Shown here one piece after another: positions 17,617-26,609 of a stretch of DNA of 64,000 bases. The DNA is from Bacteroidota bacterium. GTDB lineage: Bacteria > Bacteroidota > Bacteroidia > NS11-12g > UBA955. Where the stretch lies: assembly GCA_963169345.1 (NCBI GenBank), contig CAUJCT010000002.1, forward strand, positions 1 to 64,000, in the 5' to 3' direction. The notes beneath the pieces are model-generated. The model searched no databases and had not been told where the DNA came from. It was given only the letters and a program-made list of their open reading frames with translations. The position numbers and the translations under genes were made by a program. Position 1 is the stretch's first letter, and every line of letters starts with the position of its first letter.

Positions 17617-20600
17617 ATGAAAGGCATGATGGTCTTCATCCTCCTTTTCTTATTCTCCTTCAAGGCCATTAGTCAAACCACTCCAATTACGTTTTCATTT
17701 ACGTTAAGTACAGGCGCCAGGACCAGTGCCGGCGTTTATAACTCGAGTGGTACTCTTATCAGAACTTTATGGAGCGGCGTTACTTACACTGCCGGTACAT
17801 TTTCAGTCACCTGGGATAAAAAAGACGATTACGGTAATCTCATGAATGGTACGGATTACACCATAAAGGTGTTATCTAATAATGTTACCTATAACTGGGA
17901 TGGTGTAGTCGGCAATACTTCATCCAACAAAACCGGATCAAGCAAAATCAGACACTTGCGTACACCTGAAGATATTTGTATAGCAGGTGGTAAAGGTTTT
18001 TACTGCACCGGATTTGTTGAAGGTAACTCTTCAGCCAACATGTTTTCATTGAGCAGTATCCAATCTAAATCAGAAGTAACACCTTCTCAAAACGGAGATG
18101 TCAACCTTGAATTAAATTTCAATGCCACCGATGGAAATTATGTTTACTGGTCAGGTTTTGATGCTTATGGTACAGCTTCCGCTACTTACGCGACCAAAGT
18201 TTCTGATGGTTCAGAAGTTTTATTCTCAAGCGGTACTTCTGTTTCAATGCAATGGGGCAGAACTTACTCAAAAGCTATTGACGTTCAGAGTGGCAGATCA
18301 ACAAACCCAAGTGGTTTAGCTGTTCAAAAAACTGGCAACTACCTTTTCATTTCTCACAAAGGACTCAATTACATTGGCATTTTTAATAAAACAACCGGTG
18401 CATCTGTTGGTACTTACAACATTACAGCTCCTGGAGATTTAACTTGTGATGCCAATAACGACCTGTGGGCACTATCAGGCAACAACACATTAAAAAGATA
18501 CACTGTAAGCAATGCTGGTGCTCTCACCGAAGTTGCTTCTATTACAGGATTATCACAACCAATTAGTTTAGCGTCTTATGACACCTTGCTTGCTGTTGCA
18601 GATGCAGGAGTAAGTCAGATTATTTTCTATGGTATCAGTTCAGGCACTAAAATCAAAACACTTGGACAATACAATGGATATGCTTCAAGCGCTAAAGTTG
18701 AAAATGATAAATTCTATTTCTGGGATAACAACATGAACGTTGTAAAAGGTTTCGTATCATTCGGCACAGATGGTTCTATCTGGGTTGGCGATTGCGGCAA
18801 CAACCGTATGATTCACTTCTCAGCAGCTGGCGCCTATATCGAACATATTATGTATATGCCGATGAGCTACAGCAGTTCTGTGAATGTATCAGATCCTACC
18901 AGAATCTATTCAGACTTCCTGGAATTTAAAGTTGATTACAGCAAAACCCTCGAAGGAACAAATGGTTCATGGTCTTTGGCCTACAACTGGAAACCGGGTC
19001 TTAACAGCAATTACTACAAATCCAATTCAGACACCAGAGAAGTTTTCAGAAACTGTGTTACTCTTTCTAATGGTAAAACTTATGGTACAATATTGTATAC
19101 CGATCCTAACACAGAAATTCGCTATCCTGAAGTAGTAGAATTGGTTGATGGTGGTCGTTTAAGATTAACAGGCATTCGTTTTAATCAATTCTCCAATAAC
19201 ATCATTGATGCAGATGGTACGCACAGATATATGAGCAATGGCAAATATTATGAGCGCAAACTTACTGGCTTTACCAATGGTAATCCTGTTTGGGGTACAG
19301 CTTCACAAATAGGTCAGGCTCCAACCGACAGTGACAGTCCATTGAATGGCACATTATCTAATCCGGAAAAAACTTCCGGTGATATGCTTGTATTATTTGA
19401 TAAAAGCTACACCAATACCGGTTATCACCTGGCTGCGGTTAAAAAAGGTACTTCTACTTATGCCTGGAAAACCTGTCCTTCAACTACCAGATCTTATACT
19501 GGAGCTTTCCCTTCAGATGGTAAATTTGACGTAGGAAATAACGTTGAATATGCAGGTGGTATGGTACTTTCTGCTGACAGAAACATTTTCTGGAATTACA
19601 TTGGTGAATTCTGGAAAAACTCTCAAACCAACAAATGGAACCACTATTATGACAATGGTTTATTTGTTGCTCAGTTTGGTATTACCACTCTTGATGCCGA
19701 AAAACTAGATGGCCATAACTCTCCAAGAATGGCTGCTGGTAATGCCTTCTCAGGCGGTATGGTGAAAGTGGGCAGCGATTATTATATCTACCATTGTGAT
19801 GAAAGTGTTCATGGTGGTGTTCACAGATGGAAAGTTTCAGGATTAAATACTATCCAGGAACAAATTATCAATCTTAATACCAATGCGGTTGCCGAAATTG
19901 ACATTCAAGGTAACGGTGTAAGCATCGTAAAAGGAGCAACTTCAACTCTTAGTACCAATAACACCGACTTTGGTTCAATCAACAATGGTACAAATACTAC
20001 TAAAACCTTCACAATTTACAATACCGGAAGTGCGAATCTTAGCATTACCAACATAGCATTCAGTGGCACCAATAATGCAGACTTCAGCTTAACAAGTCAA
20101 CCAAGTTTCCCACTTACAATTGCAGGAAGTAATTCTTATACTTTCACTGTCAAATTTGCTCCTACAAGCAGCGGAACTAAAACTGCTACTATTACAATTA
20201 GCAATGACGACGCAGATGAAGGCACTTACAACTTCGCTATATCAGGTATTTCACTTGTAGTCAATACCGATCCTAAAATTACAGTAAGCGGCAATTTTGC
20301 AACCATTGCAGATGGCGACATCACACCATCGACTTCTGACAATACAGATTTTGGCAGCACCACTACCGGAACAAGTATTAGTAAGACATTTGTAATCACC
20401 AACACCGGAAAAGGTCCTTTAAGTTTAAGTAACATTACTATAGGTGGCACCAATGCCAGTGACTTTGTCATCAGCAGTAACCCAAGTTTCCCTGTAAGCA
20501 TAGCCATCTCTGGCACCTATAGTTTTACTATCAGGTTTAACACCAGTGTTGCAGGCAGCAAATCAGCAACCGTTCAGATTTCAAGTAATGATCCAAGTAA

Positions 20601-21279
20601 CGGTACTTACGATTTTTCAATTGCAGCAACAGCAAATGCTCCTAAAACGGTTATCATTGATGTGAAAGGTGGCACTACCAGTATTGCAAATGGTGATAAT
20701 ACGCCTTCTACTTCAGACAATACCGACTTTGGAAGTATTGCATGCAATCAAGCAGTATCGAAGACTTTTGTCATCAACAATACAGGAAACAGCAATTTGA
20801 CAGTATCAAATATTACAATTGGCGGTACAAATGCAGCTGAGTTTACTTTATCAAATGCTCCAAGCTTCCCGTTAACAATAGCAGGTGGCAGCAGTCAGAC
20901 AATTACAGTTGTATTCGCTCCAAAAAATACTGGTTCAAGAACTGCCAACATTACTTTCACCAGTGATGCGAGCAATGCTTCAACCTACACCTTTAGTTTA
21001 CAAGGTACCGGTACAACTACTACCAATACTAAGTTCAAAGATGTTAACACACGATACAGTGCATATCCAAATACCACAGGTGGTAAATTTAAATTGATAA
21101 GCAAACGCTCTTCTACTGAAGGTGAGTTCACAATTGTCAACTCAGTTGGTCAGACAATTTTGAATGGTGCATTGACAGAAGAAGAAATTGACATAACCGG
21201 AAATGCAGAGGGATATTACTTTGTTTACATTGTAACTCCGGAAGGCACTGATGTTGTGAAAATTCTTTTAAGATATTAA
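17617..21279 (+). CDS. T9SS-secreted protein with choice-of-anchor D (ASPM/SPD-2/Hydin-like) repeats
   Basis: 1220 aa. The ATG at 17617 was chosen because it gives a classic signal peptide (MKGMMVFILLFLFSFKAISQ); an in-frame ATG at 17551 would add 22 residues. A FlgD-like Ig segment at about 30-100 (VYNSSGTLIRTLWSG, VTWDKKDDYGN) is followed by a propeller-like region to about 770. Three choice-of-anchor D repeats of about 115 residues follow (each with TDFGSI/T, TKTF-I-NTG, F-L-I---SS-TFT-FAP), then a C-terminal sorting-type domain (YSAYPNTTGGKFKLIS, ending VVKILLRY). The repeats resemble abundant Ig-like adhesion modules. Likely a surface structural or adhesive protein. Confidence 0.85.
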   Translation: MKGMMVFILLFLFSFKAISQTTPITFSFTLSTGARTSAGVYNSSGTLIRTLWSGVTYTAGTFSVTWDKKDDYGNLMNGTDYTIKVLSNNVTYNWDGVVGNTSSNKTGSSKIRHLRTPEDICIAGGKGFYCTGFVEGNSSANMFSLSSIQSKSEVTPSQNGDVNLELNFNATDGNYVYWSGFDAYGTASATYATKVSDGSEVLFSSGTSVSMQWGRTYSKAIDVQSGRSTNPSGLAVQKTGNYLFISHKGLNYIGIFNKTTGASVGTYNITAPGDLTCDANNDLWALSGNNTLKRYTVSNAGALTEVASITGLSQPISLASYDTLLAVADAGVSQIIFYGISSGTKIKTLGQYNGYASSAKVENDKFYFWDNNMNVVKGFVSFGTDGSIWVGDCGNNRMIHFSAAGAYIEHIMYMPMSYSSSVNVSDPTRIYSDFLEFKVDYSKTLEGTNGSWSLAYNWKPGLNSNYYKSNSDTREVFRNCVTLSNGKTYGTILYTDPNTEIRYPEVVELVDGGRLRLTGIRFNQFSNNIIDADGTHRYMSNGKYYERKLTGFTNGNPVWGTASQIGQAPTDSDSPLNGTLSNPEKTSGDMLVLFDKSYTNTGYHLAAVKKGTSTYAWKTCPSTTRSYTGAFPSDGKFDVGNNVEYAGGMVLSADRNIFWNYIGEFWKNSQTNKWNHYYDNGLFVAQFGITTLDAEKLDGHNSPRMAAGNAFSGGMVKVGSDYYIYHCDESVHGGVHRWKVSGLNTIQEQIINLNTNAVAEIDIQGNGVSIVKGATSTLSTNNTDFGSINNGTNTTKTFTIYNTGSANLSITNIAFSGTNNADFSLTSQPSFPLTIAGSNSYTFTVKFAPTSSGTKTATITISNDDADEGTYNFAISGISLVVNTDPKITVSGNFATIADGDITPSTSDNTDFGSTTTGTSISKTFVITNTGKGPLSLSNITIGGTNASDFVISSNPSFPVSIAISGTYSFTIRFNTSVAGSKSATVQISSNDPSNGTYDFSIAATANAPKTVIIDVKGGTTSIANGDNTPSTSDNTDFGSIACNQAVSKTFVINNTGNSNLTVSNITIGGTNAAEFTLSNAPSFPLTIAGGSSQTITVVFAPKNTGSRTANITFTSDASNASTYTFSLQGTGTTTTNTKFKDVNTRYSAYPNTTGGKFKLISKRSSTEGEFTIVNSVGQTILNGALTEEEIDITGNAEGYYFVYIVTPEGTDVVKILLRY

Positions 21280-21303
21280 ATTTTCCCAATTGACTGATGT
21301 TAG

Positions 21304-21333
21304 GGGGACTTCGTAAAGGAGTCCCCTTTTTTT
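21304..21333 (+). terminator. Rho-independent terminator
   Basis: GGGGACT (21304-21310) pairs with AGTCCCC (21320-21326) around a 9-nt loop and is followed by seven T. It lies 25 bp after the stop of the choice-of-anchor D gene and 36 bp before the PH-domain gene. Confidence 0.88.
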
Positions 21334-21369
21334 ATTTATACATTATACAAATTAGTTTAAACTTGCGTA

Positions 21370-21804
21370 ATGGATATCGTATTTAAAAGCAAAGTAGATT
21401 TGAAAATGCTACTACCGGTTTTTATTATTTGCGGCTTGTTACTGATAATATCATTCATTTCATTTTTATGGCCGCTTGCTTTGGTATCTATAGGTTTATT
21501 TGCGTTTGTATATTTAGCTTCTCACAATATCCGTTATTACATTATCGGTCATGAGATGTTGATTCGAACACTAGGTTTTAAGAATATACGATTCGATATA
21601 AGGAAAATCACGACAATAACAGAAACTAACGATTCATGGAAATCACCGGCAGCTTCATTGGATCGACTGGATATAAAAATTTCCAGATATGGGAGTGTAT
21701 TGGTTTCTCCTGAAAGGAAGGAAGAATTCATAGATGTTTTATTAAAGATAAATCCTGAGATAATTGTCAGGCTAAAAAGTCAGAATCAGGGACAATCTAA
21801 ATAG
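21370..21804 (+). CDS. Membrane protein with bacterial PH-like domain (bPH_6/DUF1200 type)
   Basis: 144 aa. Two membrane helices lie at about 13-32 and 36-52. The C-terminal domain has the pattern YYIIGHEMLIRTLGF, KITTITETNDSWKSPAASLD, RLDIKISRYGSVLVSPERKE and EFIDVLLKINPEI. The SPAASLDRL core and SP-KEEFI ending are characteristic of the YdbS/bPH_6 group of bacterial PH domains. Biochemical role unknown. It is monocistronic between two hairpins. Confidence 0.82.
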   Translation: MDIVFKSKVDLKMLLPVFIICGLLLIISFISFLWPLALVSIGLFAFVYLASHNIRYYIIGHEMLIRTLGFKNIRFDIRKITTITETNDSWKSPAASLDRLDIKISRYGSVLVSPERKEEFIDVLLKINPEIIVRLKSQNQGQSK

Positions 21805-21805
21805 A

Positions 21806-21837
21806 AGAAGGCTGTCCAAAATAGAACAGCCCTTCTC
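21806..21837 (+). terminator. Hairpin after PH-domain gene
   Basis: GAAGGCTGT near 21808 pairs with ACAGCCCTTC ending near 21835, with one bulged base and a roughly 11-nt loop. The tail TCCCCCTTTATTTG is only partly T-rich. The position directly after the stop supports a terminator role. Confidence 0.45.
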
Positions 21838-22255
21838 CCCCTTTATTTGAAAATAAAAATTTTCTCATTTAAATAATTATAGGAATAAGGTGTCAAAGAC
21901 CATTATTCTAATAAACCAATTTGTAGTAAATTTTAATTACTTACGATATCAAAACTATGGAATAATTTATCAATTCAGGCAATCAATTTATGAAAATTCC
22001 TTGTTGCTTTACGAATTGGTCATTTAGTTGTTCAGGACACTGAAAAACTAGAGAATAATGGAAATATTTTTGGGCAAAATAGGAATAATGAAAACAGGAA
22101 TCAAGGGCTTTTTAACGAATGGCCCAGGATATTTGACTGGTTGGACAAAATTAAAAAAAAACGATAGGAGTTTTTTTAATTTCCGATACCCTAGCAGGGA
22201 ATACAGGATTAAAATAATTCAAACCCCTGTTTCCTGTTTCCTGCTTCCTAAATCA

Positions 22256-22290
22256 GTTATTAGTTATTAGTTATTAGTTATTGGTTATTA
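22256..22290 (+). repeat. Heptamer tandem repeat, five copies
   Basis: Five 7-bp steps of GTTATTA (fourth step GTTATTG). The equivalent block in unit 3, at 22736-22777, has six steps, so the copy number varies within the same locus. Confidence 0.9.
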
Positions 22291-22735
22291 GGGGGTGAAT
22301 AAGGTCAGTTGGATTTCCAATTAACCATTAACTATTAACCAATAACCCCTTAATCATATCCCATATTTAAACGAAATTTCCAATAGCTCTCCATCGAAAC
22401 CCAATAATTTTTTTTCAGGTTAGGTCTTATATTTTGTGAATGGAAATCGAGAGCTTAGAGTTTTTTTAATTTCTAACACCCTAGCAGAGTGAAACGTATT
22501 AAAATAATTCAAACCCCTGTTTCCTATTTCCTTATTCCTTCTCCCTTATCCCTTTTTTAAACCAAATTTCCAATAGCTCTCCATCGAAACCAATCAATTT
22601 TTTTTCAGGTTAGGTATAAAATTTTGTGAATGGAAATCGAGAGTTTGGAGTTTTTTTAATTTCTAACACCCTAGCAGAGTGAAACGTATTAAAATAATTC
22701 AAACCCCTGTTTCCTGTTTCCTGCTTCCTAAATCA

Positions 22736-22777
22736 GTTATTAGTTATTAGTTATTAGTTATTGGTTATTGGTTATTA
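22736..22777 (+). repeat. Heptamer tandem repeat, six copies
   Basis: Six 7-bp steps of GTTATTA/G in unit 3 of the array, one more than in unit 1. This suggests slippage. Confidence 0.9.
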
Positions 22778-22947
22778 GGGGGTGAATAAGGTCAGTTGGA
22801 TTTCCAATTAACCATTAACTATTAACCAATAACCCCTTAATCATATCCCATATTTAAACGAAATTTCCAATAGCTCTTCATCGAAACCCAATAATTTTTT
22901 TTCAGGTTAGGTATAAAATTTTGTGAATGGAAATCGAGAGCTTGGAG

Positions 22948-22994
22948 TTTTTTTAATGTAAAACACCCTAGCAGGGTGTTTTACATTAAAAAAA
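22948..22994. repeat. Perfect 22-bp inverted repeat with 3-nt spacer
   Basis: The left arm 22948-22969 (seven T, AATG, TAAAACACCCT) and right arm 22973-22994 are exact reverse complements around AGC. This is the terminal, fully symmetric version of the CCCTAGCAGGG core of the array. It ends 1 bp before the stop codon of the TonB receptor gene. On either strand the A/T runs are part of the stem rather than a 3' U-tract, although the strong hairpin could still stop or protect the receptor mRNA. Confidence 0.9.
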
Positions 22995-22995
22995 A

Positions 22996-25440
22996 TCAAA
23001 AATCCAACTTGTAATAAAACAAAGGCAAAAATCCCAACTGATATTCCTGCTTGTAATACGGCGCCTCATTGATGTACGAATACTTCAAAATATTCTTCCT
23101 GTTGGTCAGATTGACAAAATCTATCGCAAACTCATGCGTCACTTTCTTGGCATTGATTTTATAGGATAATCGCAAATCGAATCGGAAATAAGCACTGCCA
23201 AATCTCAAACTGTTCTTTAATGAATCCTGCTCAATGTACTCCCTCTTCTTGGCACTGGCTGTTGTGTCCATTGGCGAATATCTGCGTGCACCTGCAGTGG
23301 TGATTTTCCCTCCCAAATTAAAAACAGAACGCTTGCCTGTCTTCCATTCTTTCGCAATTAAAGCGTTATAGGCATAATTGGTGTTGAAATCTGAATTCCT
23401 TAATACACCATCACTGCCTTTGTATTTGGCTTCAAATACACTCAGTGTCGTAATGTAATAATACCCCTTGGTGAATGACTTCTCAAAAGTCAATTCTATA
23501 CCATAATTGAAACCGGTGCCGTTATTTAATAATGTGTCCGGAAAAAATCTGGTAAATCCTGTGCCCGTATTCGCCAAACTGAATGAACTCAGCTTCTTCT
23601 CAACCGGAATATTTGACAACTGCTGATAATACACCTCTGCCTTGAATCGCTTGTCTTTGCCAATAGCCAAATCATATCCCAAAATATAATGTATACTTCT
23701 GGTCAAGCCCATTGACAAATTATGTGGCTCATTGTTTCCTGGCAAAATGTAATAATAAGTATAAGCAGGTTGCATCTGACTGTGAACACCAAACCCAAAG
23801 TTTAATGATTGCTTTTTATTCAACTGATAACGCATCCCTAATCTGGGTTGAATCAACTCCGAATTTGAAGTCGATTTATTGCTGGCTTTATCGGCAATCA
23901 TCATATACTGCGCTGTCAATCCTGCCGAAATACTTAATTTAGGCAAAGCCTGCCATTTCACCTGTACATAAGGCATTACTGTCAACCCGGTTCCATCCGA
24001 CTTCCATCTTACAAACCACTTGTCGTAATTCGGATCGCTTGGATCAAAGGTGTATGCACTGTCTCTGAACCTGAAATTATATGAGGTAATATTCACCCCA
24101 TATCTCATGTTGGTGCGACTGTTAAACTTAGTGTTCACAAAAAGATTGGCACCAGTTGTATTGATTCTGAATCTGTAATCCAGTATCTTCTTCAAAGAAT
24201 CCAATCTGAATTTGTATATCAATTTATCCTCTCTCATAAATGAATCGACCTTTGTTCTGAAAACCAAATCATGTATGGCATCAACTTCCTGGTGACTCTT
24301 GGATATCACTGCTCTGAAATAGCTGCGTTTATTGAGATTCCACATGAAGGTAGCTCCGATAACGCCCATACTTGAACCAAACAACTGATCGCGATCGTCT
24401 TCTCCGTATATCTCCGAACTGCTTTCTTTTTGATCACTAATCATAATATCAATACGGCTTTTACCGCCAATACCAAAGAAAGCCAGATTACCTCTTGTTC
24501 CAATTGGAAAATTGAGTTTAAATGAAGCATCCTGGTAACGAGGCACTGCATCTGTTCCAATCTTGATGTTAAAGGCTTCAAACATTGCCAGCGTAGAATA
24601 TCTGTAAGTAAACAAAAACGAGGCTTTGCTCTTCTTCGAAAACGGACCTTCTGCCATTAAATCCCAACCCAAAAAACCAAACTGTGTGCTGAATTCATAT
24701 TTTCGATTGTTGCCATTGCGCATTTTCAAATCGAAAACACCGGCAGTACTGTTGCCATACTCAGCCGGAAAAGCACCGGTAAAGAAATCACTGTTGGCTA
24801 AGATTTTATTATTCAATATCGAAACAGGACCACCAGTTGTTCCAGGTATCGCGAAATGGTTGGGATTCGGAATATCAATTCCCTCCAGTCGCCAAAGCAC
24901 ACCCTGCGGACTATTTCCTCTCACTACAATATCATTTCTCGAATCATCTGCACCTTGTACACCGGCGAAGTTACTGGCCATTCTGGCAGGATCTCCCCTG
25001 CTACCGGCAAATCTATCCGTTTCATCAACTGTAAAGGGACGTGCACTCACCAATGCATTGTCGTTATTGAGCTTTGCTCTTGGTCGGGATTTTACTTTTG
25101 CCTGGTCGAAGTCCTTAATTGCTTCAACCATCTCTATATTCAATATAACTTCCTTAGCTGAAGTAATGATGATGTTCTGCAAATTGACTTCATAATACCC
25201 CTCACGACTCACCAACAAATTATGTCTGCCTGTTGCCACATCATTTAATTGATAGTCGCCTAAGGAATCTGTTAAAGCAAATTTCCCGCTGTCTTTGCCA
25301 GTGGTTATTACCATTACTTTGACATTAGACAAACCCTGTCCAGACTCTTTGTCCTTTACATGTCCTCTGATATCTTGTGTTTGAGCGCTTAAGGATAATC
25401 TTAATCCTATTAAAAAGCACATTAGTATGATTCTTTGCAT
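22996..25440 (-). CDS. TonB-dependent outer-membrane receptor with CarboxypepD-like N-terminal domain
   Basis: 814 aa. Signal peptide (MQRIILMCFLIGLRLSLSAQ). A carboxypeptidase-regulatory-like/CarbopepD_reg_2 domain spans about 22-110 (IRGHVKDKESGQGLSNVKVM). The plug domain spans about 130-240 (GVQGADDSRNDIVVRGNSPQ, WRLEGIDIPNPNHF, AEYGNSTAGVFDL). The rest is a 22-strand-type barrel ending in the aromatic YYKLDF. No SusD partner gene is adjacent, so glycan uptake is not supported; the cargo is unknown. The stop codon abuts a long inverted repeat. Confidence 0.9.
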   Translation of the reverse strand: MQRIILMCFLIGLRLSLSAQTQDIRGHVKDKESGQGLSNVKVMVITTGKDSGKFALTDSLGDYQLNDVATGRHNLLVSREGYYEVNLQNIIITSAKEVILNIEMVEAIKDFDQAKVKSRPRAKLNNDNALVSARPFTVDETDRFAGSRGDPARMASNFAGVQGADDSRNDIVVRGNSPQGVLWRLEGIDIPNPNHFAIPGTTGGPVSILNNKILANSDFFTGAFPAEYGNSTAGVFDLKMRNGNNRKYEFSTQFGFLGWDLMAEGPFSKKSKASFLFTYRYSTLAMFEAFNIKIGTDAVPRYQDASFKLNFPIGTRGNLAFFGIGGKSRIDIMISDQKESSSEIYGEDDRDQLFGSSMGVIGATFMWNLNKRSYFRAVISKSHQEVDAIHDLVFRTKVDSFMREDKLIYKFRLDSLKKILDYRFRINTTGANLFVNTKFNSRTNMRYGVNITSYNFRFRDSAYTFDPSDPNYDKWFVRWKSDGTGLTVMPYVQVKWQALPKLSISAGLTAQYMMIADKASNKSTSNSELIQPRLGMRYQLNKKQSLNFGFGVHSQMQPAYTYYYILPGNNEPHNLSMGLTRSIHYILGYDLAIGKDKRFKAEVYYQQLSNIPVEKKLSSFSLANTGTGFTRFFPDTLLNNGTGFNYGIELTFEKSFTKGYYYITTLSVFEAKYKGSDGVLRNSDFNTNYAYNALIAKEWKTGKRSVFNLGGKITTAGARRYSPMDTTASAKKREYIEQDSLKNSLRFGSAYFRFDLRLSYKINAKKVTHEFAIDFVNLTNRKNILKYSYINEAPYYKQEYQLGFLPLFYYKLDF

Positions 25441-25878
25441 ATACCCCTTGCAAATAAATGTAAACTTATCCTAAATCAACAAGTCTATCTTCAAATATTA
25501 ATAAGGCGAATCATAAAAGGTGTCCAAATTATTTTTCAATAAATACCAAAACCTGGCTGCTTTTTACGGCTTAACACAACATCTCATCATGCTTGAATCT
25601 ACTTCTAAATCTTTTAATTATTCCTTCTATTCAGAAACTTGATTCAATAAAAAACATACTAATTTTTGCATTTTATAATATCAAACAAGAACTATTTTAG
25701 TATTTTTTGCAATATATTGATTAATTATCTAGGATATTATACTTATCTGGTTACATTAATTTATAGATATCAGTGCATAATTGTCAATATTTACCATACG
25801 CCCAAATCGATTATCAATATTTGCAAATTTAAGGACTCTGGATGATGGCATCTTTGCATCAACAAAAAACAATTTATC
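25441..25878. other. Divergent intergenic region, nothing recognised
   Basis: 438 bp of A/T-rich sequence between the divergent TonB receptor gene and the small lipoprotein gene. It must hold both promoters, but no clear TTTG-N19-TAnnTTTG pair, operator or RNA was identified. Confidence 0.6.
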
Positions 25879-26484
25879 ATGAAAAGTAAATTCACAATCT
25901 TCGCTCTTATGGCCCTTATCCTTTTGCCATCATGTGTAGTCACCCGTAGCAGATACGGTAATGGTCTCTCAATTGAAATGCCTGAAGTCTTTAAAAAAGG
26001 CGACAAAACCAACAAGGAAACCAAACAAAAACCAGCTAAAAGACAAATCCGCTTCAGTTCAGTTCAAAGTCAGGATACAGTTTTACTGACTAACAATGAT
26101 AGCACTGAAATTCCACAAATAGATTCATCCATCATTTCTACAACATCTGCAATTGCCAGCACTGTAGAGATTCAAACTACAAAAACCAGCACTCACAAAA
26201 TCAAAAAACAAGCAAAACATCCAATCCATTCTAAATCTAAAACCCAAACCCAATCCGCAACTTCTACTGCAGCTGAAGTTAAAAATTATAAACAAAACCA
26301 AACCACTCACGATGGTGGTGATATCATTGAAATGGTATTCGATCTGATTGTAGCCTTCATTGTGGGTATGGCGATTATTGGTGCAATCGTTTACATATTA
26401 ATCCTGATATTACCAGCTGATGTCATTGCGATGATGTTCATAGTTATCTGCATCTTAGGCTGGTTAATCGATTTGCTTAGCTAA
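25879..26484 (+). CDS. Lipoprotein with C-terminal membrane helices
   Basis: 201 aa. The N-terminus MKSKFTIFALMALILLPSCV is a lipoprotein signal with the lipobox LPSC. The middle is Lys/Thr/Ser/Gln-rich and probably disordered (about 40-145). The last about 50 residues hold two hydrophobic segments (LIVAFIVGMAIIGAIVYILI; IAMMFIVICILGWLIDLL). A lipid anchor plus C-terminal membrane helices is unusual. No known domain was recognised. Confidence 0.7.
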   Translation: MKSKFTIFALMALILLPSCVVTRSRYGNGLSIEMPEVFKKGDKTNKETKQKPAKRQIRFSSVQSQDTVLLTNNDSTEIPQIDSSIISTTSAIASTVEIQTTKTSTHKIKKQAKHPIHSKSKTQTQSATSTAAEVKNYKQNQTTHDGGDIIEMVFDLIVAFIVGMAIIGAIVYILILILPADVIAMMFIVICILGWLIDLLS

Positions 26485-26609
26485 GCGTTTGATTACAGCA
26501 AGTCTGATTTAAAGCATACATCCTCCATGACCGGCATCATGCAAATAATTAATAGAAACAACAAAATTTGAATGAGCAAATTGCTCAGCAACATCAAACA
26601 AACAACAGT

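Larger units (their letters stand above)
22171..22947 (+). repeat. Tandem intergenic repeat array (three units)
   Basis: Three head-to-tail units begin with seven T plus AAT at 22171, 22461 and 22651. Each has a CCCTAGCAG core, AAAATAATTCAAACCCCTGT, an AAATTTCCAATAGCTC box, a TTTTTTTTCAGGTTAGGT box and TTTTGTGAATGGAAATC. Units 1 and 3 (about 290-297 bp) contain an extra block with GTTATTA heptamers and an inverted GTTATTGGTTA/TAACCAATAAC pair. Unit 2 (190 bp) lacks it. The array fills the space downstream of the TonB receptor gene. A single diverged inverted copy is at 241-412. Confidence 0.9.

Noticed and set aside
22058-22270. 70-codon plus-strand open frame
   Set aside because: It runs into the repeat unit and has no protein-like composition.
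22256-22777. Repeats resembling a CRISPR array
   Set aside because: The 7-bp steps have no spacers and the larger units are about 190-297 bp with conserved rather than unique interiors. No cas genes are present.
22996-25440. Polysaccharide utilisation locus (SusC)
   Set aside because: No SusD-like lipoprotein or glycoside hydrolase gene is next to the receptor; the N-terminal domain alone is not diagnostic.
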